A stretch of DNA of 64,000 nucleotides from Isoperla grammatica (lineage: Eukaryota; Arthropoda; Insecta; Plecoptera; Perlodidae), in contig CAMDTW010000165.1 of NCBI GenBank assembly GCA_945910005.1, forward strand, positions 310,001 to 374,000, in the 5' to 3' direction. Below are positions 52,066 through 61,663 of this stretch, piece by piece. A program made the position numbers and the translations under genes. Numbering within the stretch: the stretch's first letter is position 1; each line of letters opens with the position of its first letter. The notes under the pieces were generated by a model. That model searched no databases and had not been told where the DNA came from. It saw only the letters and a program-made list of their open reading frames with translations.

Positions 52066-55000
52066 GCGCAGGGTTTATCAAGTACAGTCACCGTCACAAG
52101 CGAGGAAACATGCGTTGTCTTCATATGTTGCATGTAGTTGCTCTCATGTCACTGACTTAGCGCAGGGTTTATCAAGAACAGTCACCGTCACAAGCGAGGA
52201 AACATGCGTTGTCTTCATATGTTGCATGTAGTTGCTCTCATGACACTGACTTAGCGCAGGGTTTATCAAATACAGTCACCATCACAAGCGAGAAAACATG
52301 CGTTGTCGTCATATGTTGCATGTAGTTGCTCTCATGTCACTGATTTAGCGCAGGGTTTATCAAGTACAGTCACCGTCACAAGCGAGGAAACATGCGTTGT
52401 CTTCATATGTTGCATGTAGTTGCTCTCATGTCACTGACTTAGCGCATTGTTTATCAAGTACAGTCACCGTCACAAGCGAGGAAACATGCGTTGTCTTCTT
52501 ATGTTGCATGTAGTTGCTCTCATGTCACTGACTTAGCGCAGGGTTTATCAAGTACAGTCACCGTCACAAGCGAGGAAACATGCATTGTCTTCATATTATA
52601 TTGCATGTACTTGCTCTCATGTCACTGACTTAGCGCAGGGTTTATCACGTACAGTCACCGTCACAAGCGAGGAAACATGCGTTGTCTTCAAATGTTGCAT
52701 GTAGTTGCTCTCATGTCAGTGACTTAGCGCAGGGTTTATCACGTACAGTCACCGTCACAAGCGAGGAAATATGCGTTGTCCTCATATGTTGCATGTAGTT
52801 GCTCTCATGCCATTGACATAGCGCAGGGTTTATCAAGTACAGTCACCTTCACAAGCGAGGAAACATGCGTTGCCATCATATTTTGCATGTAGTTGCTCTC
52901 ATGTCACTGACTTAGCGCAGGGTTTATCACGTACAGTCACCTTCACAAGCGAGGAAACATGCGTTGTCTTCATATGTTGCATGTAGTTTCTCTCATGTCA
53001 CTGACTTACCGCAGGGTTTATCAAGTACAGTCACCGTCACAAGCGAGGAAACATGCGTTGTTTTCATATGTTGCATGTAGTTGCTCTCATGTCACTGACT
53101 TTACGCAGGGTTTATAACGTACAGTCACCTTCACAAGCGAGGAAACATGCGTTGTCTTCATATGTTGCATGTAGTTGCTCTCATGTCACTGACTTAGCGC
53201 AGGGTTTATCACGTACAGTCACTGTCACAAGCGAGGAAGCATGCGTTGTCTTCATATGTTGCATGTTGTTCCTCTCATATCACTGACTTAGCGCAGGGTT
53301 TGTCACGTACAGTCACCTTCACAAGCGAGGAAACATGCGTTGTCTTCATATGTTGCATGTAGTTGCTCTCATGTCACTGACTTAGCGCAGGGTTTATCAA
53401 GTACAGTCACCGTCACAATAGAGAAAACATGCATTGTCTTCATATGTTGCATGTAGTTGCTCTCATGTCACTGACTTAGCGCAAGGTTTATCACGAACAG
53501 TTACCTTTACATCGAGGAAACATGCGTTGTCTTCATATGTTGCATGTAGTTGCTCTCATGTCACTGACTTAGCGCAGGCTTTATCAAGTACAGTCACCTT
53601 CACAAGCGAGGAAACATGCGTTGTCTTCATATGTTGCATGTTGTTGCTCTCATGTCACTGACATAGCGCAGGGTTTATCAAGTACAGTCACCTTCACAAG
53701 CGAGGAAACATGCGTTGTCTTCATATGTTGTATGTAGTTGCTCTCATGTCACTGACTAAGGGCAGGATTTATCAAGTACAGTCACCTTCACAAGCGAGGA
53801 AACATGCGTTGTCTTCATATGTTGCATGTAGTTGCTCTCATGTCACTGACTTAGCGCAGGGTTTATCAAGTACAGTCACCTTCACAAGCGTGGAAACATG
53901 TTTTGTCTTCATATGTTGCATGTAGTTGCTCTCATGTCACTGACTTTGCGCAGGGTTTATCAAGTACAGTCACCTTCACAAGCGAGGAAACATGCGTAGT
54001 CTTCATATGTTGCATGTCGTTGCTCTCATGTCACTGACTTCGCGCAGGGTTTATCAAGTACAGTCACCTTCACAAGCGAGGAAACATGCGTTGTCTTCAT
54101 ATGTTGCATGTTGTTGCTCTCATGTCACAGACTTAGCGCAGGGATTATCAAGTATAGTCACCTTCACAAGCGAGGAAACATGCGTTGTCTTCATATGTTG
54201 CATGTTGTTGCTCTCATGTCACTGACTTAGCGCTGGGTTTATCAAGAACAGTCACCGTCACAAGCGAGGAAACATGCATTGTCTTCATATTATGTTGCAT
54301 GTACTTGCTCTCATGTCACTGACTTAGCGCAGGGTTTATCACGTACAGTCACCGTCACAAGCGAGGAAACATGCGTTGTCTTCAAATGTTGCATGTAGTT
54401 GCTCTCATGTCAGTGACTTAGCGCAGGGTTTATCACGTAAAGTCACCGTCACAAGCGAGGAAATATGCGTTGTCCTCATATGTTGCATGTAGTTGCTCTC
54501 ATGCCATTGACTTAGCGCAGGGTTTATCAAGTACAGTCACCGTCACAAGCGAGGAAACATGCGTTGTCATCATATGTTGCATGTAGTTGCTCTCATGTCA
54601 CTGACTTAGCGCAGGGTTTATCACGTACAGTAACCTTTACAAGCGAGGAAACATGCGTTGTCTTCATATGTTGCATGAAGTTTCTCTCATGTCACTGACT
54701 TACCGCAGGGTTTATCAAGTACAGTCACCGTCACAAGCGAGGAAACATGCGTTGTTTTCATATGTTGCATGTAGTTGCTCTCATGTCACTGACTTAGCGC
54801 ATTGTTCATCACGTACAGTCACCTTCACAAGCGAGAAAACATGCGTTGTCTTCATATGTTGCATGTAGTTGCTCTCATGTCACTGACTTAGCGCAGGGTT
54901 TATCACGTACCGTCACCTTCACAAGCGAGGAAACATGTGTTGTCTTCATATGTTGCATGTAGTTGCTCTCATGTCACTGACTTAGCGCAGGGTTTATCAC

Positions 55001-56864
55001 GTACAGTCACCTTCACAAGCGAGGAAACATGAGTTGTCCTCATATGTTGCATGTAGTTGCTCTCATGTCACTGACTTAGCGCAGGGTTAATCTCGTACAG
55101 TCACCTTAACAAGCGAGAAAACATGCGATGTCTTCATATGTTGCATGTAGTTTCTCTCATGTCACTGACTTAGCGCATGGTTTATCAAGTACACTCACCT
55201 TCACAAGCGAGGAAACATGCGTTGTCTTTATATGTTGCATGTAGTTGCTCTCATGTCACTGACTTTGCGCAGGGTTTATCAAGTACAGTCACCTTCACAA
55301 GCGAGGAAACATGCGTTGTCTTCATATGTTGCATGTAGTTGCTATCATGTCACTGACTTAGCGCAGGGTTTATCAAGTACAGTCACCGTCACAAGCGAGG
55401 AAACATGCGTTGTCTTCATATGTTGCATGTAGTTGCTTTCATGTCACTGACTTAGCGCAGGGTTTTTTCAAGTACAGTTACCTTCACAAGCGAGGAAATA
55501 TGCGTTGTCTTCATATGTTGCATGTAGTTGCTCTCATGTCACTTACTTAGCGCAGGGTTTATCAAGTACAGTCACCGTCACAAGCGAGGAAACATGCGTT
55601 GTCTTCATATGTTGCATGTAGTTTCTCTCATGTCACTGACTTAGCGCAGGGTTTATCAAGTACACTCACCATCACAAGCGAGGAAACATGCGTTGTCTTC
55701 ATATGTTTCATGTAGTTGCTCTCATGTCACTGACTTTGCGCAGGGTTTATCAAGTACAGTCAACTTCACAAGCGAGGAAACATGCGTTGTCTTCATATGT
55801 TGCATGTAGTTGCTCTCATGTCACTGACTTAGCGCAGGGTTTATCACGTACAGTCACTTTCACAAGCGAGGAAACATGCGTTGTCTTCATATGTTGCATG
55901 TAGTTTCTCTCATGTCACTGACTTACCGCAGGGTTTATCAAGTACAGTCACCGTCACAAGCGAGGAAACATGCGTTGTTTTCATATGTTGCATGTAGTTG
56001 CTCTCATGTCACTGACTTTACGCAGGGTTTATTACGTACAGTCACCTTCACAAGCGAGGAAACATGCGTTGTCTTCATATGTTGCATGTAGTTGCTCTCA
56101 TGTCACTGACTTAGCGCAGGGTTTATCACGTACAGTCACCGTCACAAGCGAGGAAGCATGCGTTGTCTTAATATGTTGCATGTAGTTGCTCTCATATCAC
56201 TGACTTAGCGCAGGGTTTGTCACGTACAGTCACCTTCACAAGCGAGGAACCATGCGTTGTCTTCATATGTTGCATGTAGTTGCTCTCATGTCACTGACTT
56301 AGCACAGGGTTTATCAAGTACAGTCACCGTCACAATAGAGAAAACATGCATTGTCTTCATATGTTGCATGTAGTTGCTCTCATGTCACTGACTTAGCGCA
56401 AGGTTTATCACGAACAGTTACCTTCACATCGAGGAAACATGCGTTGTCTTCATATGTTGCATGTAGTTGCTCTCATGTCCCTGACTTAGCGCAGGCTTTA
56501 CCAAGTACAGTCACCTTCACAAGCGAGGAAACATGCGTTGTCTTCATATGTTGCATGTAGTTGCTCTCATGTCACTGACATAGCGCAGGGTTTATCAAGT
56601 ACAGTCACCTTCACAAGCGAGGAAACATGCGTTGTCTTCATATGTTGTATGTAGTTGCTCTCATGTCACTGACTAAGGGCAGGGTTTATCAAGTACAGTC
56701 ACCATCACAAGCGAGGAAACATGCGTTGTCTTCATATGTTGCATGTAGTTGCTCTCATGTCACTGACTTAGCGCAGGGTTTATCAAGTACAGTCACCTTC
56801 ACAAGCGTGGAAACATGTTTTGTCTTCATATGTTGCATGTAGTTGCTCTCATGTCACTGACTTT
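52066..56864 (+). repeat. 4,799-bp higher-order unit, copy 1
   Basis: 51 monomers (4,794 bp) plus 5 bp: two 97-bp (52592, 54286), two 93-bp (about 53507, 56425) and one 95-bp monomer (about 55462). It is followed directly by copy 2. Differences noticed include CTTCACAAG near 52848 versus CTTCGCAAG, GTCACTGAC near 53937 versus GTCAATGAC, and CGTACCGTC near 54908 versus CGTACAGTC. Confidence 0.87.
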
Positions 56865-59800
56865 GCGCAGGGTTTATCAAGTACAGTCACCGTCACAAGC
56901 GAGGAAACATGCGTTGTCTTCATATGTTGCATGTAGTTGCTCTCATGTCACTGACTTAGCGCAGGGTTTATCAAGAACAGTCACCGTCACAAGCGAGGAA
57001 ACATGCGTTGTCTTCATATGTTGCATGTAGTTGCTCTCATGACACTGACTTAGCGCAGGGTTTATCAAATACAGTCACCATCACAAGCGAGAAAACATGC
57101 GTTGTCGTCATATGTTGCATGTAGTTGCTCTCATGTCACTGATTTAGCGCAGGGTTTATCAAGTACAGTCACCGTCACAAGCGAGGAAACATGCGTTGTC
57201 TTCATATGTTGCATGTAGTTGCTCTCATGTCACTGACTTAGCGCATTGTTTATCAAGTACAGTCACCGTCACAAGCGAGGAAACATGCGTTGTCTTCTTA
57301 TGTTGCATGTAGTTGCTCTCATGTCACTGACTTAGCGCAGGGTTTATCAAGTACAGTCACCGTCACAAGCGAGGAAACATGCATTGTCTTCATATTATAT
57401 TGCATGTACTTGCTCTCATGTCACTGACTTAGCGCAGGGTTTATCACGTACAGTCACCGTCACAAGCGAGGAAACATGCGTTGTCTTCAAATGTTGCATG
57501 TAGTTGCTCTCATGTCAGTGACTTAGCGCAGGGTTTATCACGTACAGTCACCGTCACAAGCGAGGAAATATGCGTTGTCCTCATATGTTGCATGTAGTTG
57601 CTCTCATGCCATTGACATAGCGCAGGGTTTATCAAGTACAGTCACCTTCGCAAGCGAGGAAACATGCGTTGCCATCATATTTTGCATGTAGTTGCTCTCA
57701 TGTCACTGACTTAGCGCAGGGTTTATCACGTACAGTCACCTTCACAAGCGAGGAAACATGCGTTGTCTTCATATGTTGCATGTAGTTTCTCTCATGTCAC
57801 TGACTTACCGCAGGGTTTATCAAGTACAGTCACCGTCACAAGCGAGGAAACATGCGTTGTTTTCATATGTTGCATGTAGTTGCTCTCATGTCACTGACTT
57901 TACGCAGGGTTTATAACGTACAGTCACCTTCACAAGCGAGGAAACATGCGTTGTCTTCATATGTTGCATGTAGTTGCTCTCATGTCACTGACTTAGCGCA
58001 GGGTTTATCACGTACAGTCACTGTCACAAGCGAGGAAGCATGCGTTGTCTTCATATGTTGCATGTTGTTCCTCTCATATCACTGACTTAGCGCAGGGTTT
58101 GTCACGTACAGTCACCTTCACAAGCGAGGAAACATGCGTTGTCTTCATATGTTGCATGTAGTTGCTCTCATGTCACTGACTTAGCGCAGGGTTTATCAAG
58201 TACAGTCACCGTCACAATAGAGAAAACATGCATTGTCTTCATATGTTGCATGTAGTTGCTCTCATGTCACTGACTTAGCGCAAGGTTTATCACGAACAGT
58301 TACCTTTACATCGAGGAAACATGCGTTGTCTTCATATGTTGCATGTAGTTGCTCTCATGTCACTGACTTAGCGCAGGCTTTATCAAGTACAGTCACCTTC
58401 ACAAGCGAGGAAACATGCGTTGTCTTCATATGTTGCATGTTGTTGCTCTCATGTCACTGACATAGCGCAGGGTTTATCAAGTACAGTCACCTTCACAAGC
58501 GAGGAAACATGCGTTGTCTTCATATGTTGTATGTAGTTGCTCTCATGTCACTGACTAAGGGCAGGATTTATCAAGTACAGTCACCTTCACAAGCGAGGAA
58601 ACATGCGTTGTCTTCATATGTTGCATGTAGTTGCTCTCATGTCACTGACTTAGCGCAGGGTTTATCAAGTACAGTCACCTTCACAAGCGTGGAAACATGT
58701 TTTGTCTTCATATGTTGCATGTAGTTGCTCTCATGTCAATGACTTTGCGCAGGGTTTATCAAGTACAGTCACCTTCACAAGCGAGGAAACATGCGTAGTC
58801 TTCATATGTTGCATGTCGTTGCTCTCATGTCACTGACTTCGCGCAGGGTTTATCAAGTACAGTCACCTTCACAAGCGAGGAAACATGCGTTGTCTTCATA
58901 TGTTGCATGTTGTTGCTCTCATGTCACAGACTTAGCGCAGGGATTATCAAGTATAGTCACCTTCACAAGCGAGGAAACATGCGTTGTCTTCATATGTTGC
59001 ATGTTGTTGCTCTCATGTCACTGACTTAGCGCTGGGTTTATCAAGAACAGTCACCGTCACAAGCGAGGAAACATGCATTGTCTTCATATTATGTTGCATG
59101 TACTTGCTCTCATGTCACTGACTTAGCGCAGGGTTTATCACGTACAGTCACCGTCACAAGCGAGGAAACATGCGTTGTCTTCAAATGTTGCATGTAGTTG
59201 CTCTCATGTCAGTGACTTAGCGCAGGGTTTATCACGTAAAGTCACCGTCACAAGCGAGGAAATATGCGTTGTCCTCATATGTTGCATGTAGTTGCTCTCA
59301 TGCCATTGACTTAGCGCAGGGTTTATCAAGTACAGTCACCGTCACAAGCGAGGAAACATGCGTTGTCATCATATGTTGCATGTAGTTGCTCTCATGTCAC
59401 TGACTTAGCGCAGGGTTTATCACGTACAGTAACCTTTACAAGCGAGGAAACATGCGTTGTCTTCATATGTTGCATGAAGTTTCTCTCATGTCACTGACTT
59501 ACCGCAGGGTTTATCAAGTACAGTCACCGTCACAAGCGAGGAAACATGCGTTGTTTTCATATGTTGCATGTAGTTGCTCTCATGTCACTGACTTAGCGCA
59601 TTGTTCATCACGTACAGTCACCTTCACAAGCGAGAAAACATGCGTTGTCTTCATATGTTGCATGTAGTTGCTCTCATGTCACTGACTTAGCGCAGGGTTT
59701 ATCACGTACAGTCACCTTCACAAGCGAGGAAACATGTGTTGTCTTCATATGTTGCATGTAGTTGCTCTCATGTCACTGACTTAGCGCAGGGTTTATCACG

Positions 59801-61663
59801 TACAGTCACCTTCACAAGCGAGGAAACATGAGTTGTCCTCATATGTTGCATGTAGTTGCTCTCATGTCACTGACTTAGCGCAGGGTTAATCTCGTACAGT
59901 CACCTTAACAAGCGAGAAAACATGCGATGTCTTCATATGTTGCATGTAGTTTCTCTCATGTCACTGACTTAGCGCATGGTTTATCAAGTACACTCACCTT
60001 CACAAGCGAGGAAACATGCGTTGTCTTTATATGTTGCATGTAGTTGCTCTCATGTCACTGACTTTGCGCAGGGTTTATCAAGTACAGTCACCTTCACAAG
60101 CGAGGAAACATGCGTTGTCTTCATATGTTGCATGTAGTTGCTATCATGTCACTGACTTAGCGCAGGGTTTATCAAGTACAGTCACCGTCACAAGCGAGGA
60201 AACATGCGATGTCTTCATATGTTGCATGTAGTTGCTTTCATGTCACTGACTTAGCGCAGGGTTTTTTCAAGTACAGTTACCTTCACAAGCGAGGAAATAT
60301 GCGTTGTCTTCATATGTTGCATGTAGTTGCTCTCATGTCACTTACTTAGCGCAGGGTTTATCAAGTACAGTCACCGTCACAAGCGAGGAAACATGCGTTG
60401 TCTTCATATGTTGCATGTAGTTTCTCTCATGTCACTGACTTAGCGCAGGGTTTATCAAGTACACTCACCATCACAAGCGAGGAAACATGCGTTGTCTTCA
60501 TATGTTTCATGTAGTTGCTCTCATGTCACTGACTTTGCGCAGGGTTTATCAAGTACAGTCAACTTCACAAGCGAGGAAACATGCGTTGTCTTCATATGTT
60601 GCATGTAGTTGCTCTCATGTCACTGACTTAGCGCAGGGTTTATCACGTACAGTCACTTTCACAAGCGAGGAAACATGCGTTGTCTTCATATGTTGCATGT
60701 AGTTTCTCTCATGTCACTGACTTACCGCAGGGTTTATCAAGTACAGTCACCGTCACAAGCGAGGAAACATGCGTTGTTTTCATATGTTGCATGTAGTTGC
60801 TCTCATGTCACTGACTTTACGCAGGGTTTATTACGTACAGTCACCTTCACAAGCGAGGAAACATGCGTTGTCTTCATATGTTGCATGTAGTTGCTCTCAT
60901 GTCACTGACTTAGCGCAGGGTTTATCACGTACAGTCACCGTCACAAGCGAGGAAGCATGCGTTGTCTTAATATGTTGCATGTAGTTGCTCTCATATCACT
61001 GACTTAGCGCAGGGTTTGTCACGTACAGTCACCTTCACAAGCGAGGAACCATGCGTTGTCTTCATATGTTGCATGTAGTTGCTCTCATGTCACTGACTTA
61101 GCACAGGGTTTATCAAGTACAGTCACCGTCACAATAGAGAAAACATGCATTGTCTTCATATTTTGCATGTAGTTGCTCTCATGTCACTGACTTAGCGCAA
61201 GGTTTATCACGAACAGTTACCTTCACATCGAGGAAACATGCGTTGTCTTCATATGTTGCATGTAGTTGCTCTCATGTCCCTGACTTAGCGCAGGCTTTAC
61301 CAAGTACAGTCACCTTCACAAGCGAGGAAACATGCGTTGTCTTCATATGTTGCATGTAGTTGCTCTCATGTCACTGACATAGCGCAGGGTTTATCAAGTA
61401 CAGTCACCTTCACAAGCGAGGAAACATGCGTTGTCTTCATATGTTGTATGTAGTTGCTCTCATGTCACTGACTAAGGGCAGGGTTTATCAAGTACAGTCA
61501 CCATCACAAGCGAGGAAACATGCGTTGTCTTCATATGTTGCATGTAGTTGCTCTCATGTCACTGACTTAGCGCAGGGTTTATCAAGTACAGTCACCTTCA
61601 CAAGCGTGGAAACATGTTTTGTCTTCATATGTTGCATGTAGTTGCTCTCATGTCACTGACTTT
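56865..61663 (+). repeat. 4,799-bp higher-order unit, copy 2
   Basis: Exact-length tandem copy of 52066-56864, with only a few substitutions seen. Others are GCGATGTC near 60207 (copy 1 GCGTTGTC) and CATATTTTGC near 61158 (copy 1 CATATGTTGC). It is the best-homogenised pair in the window. Confidence 0.87.
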
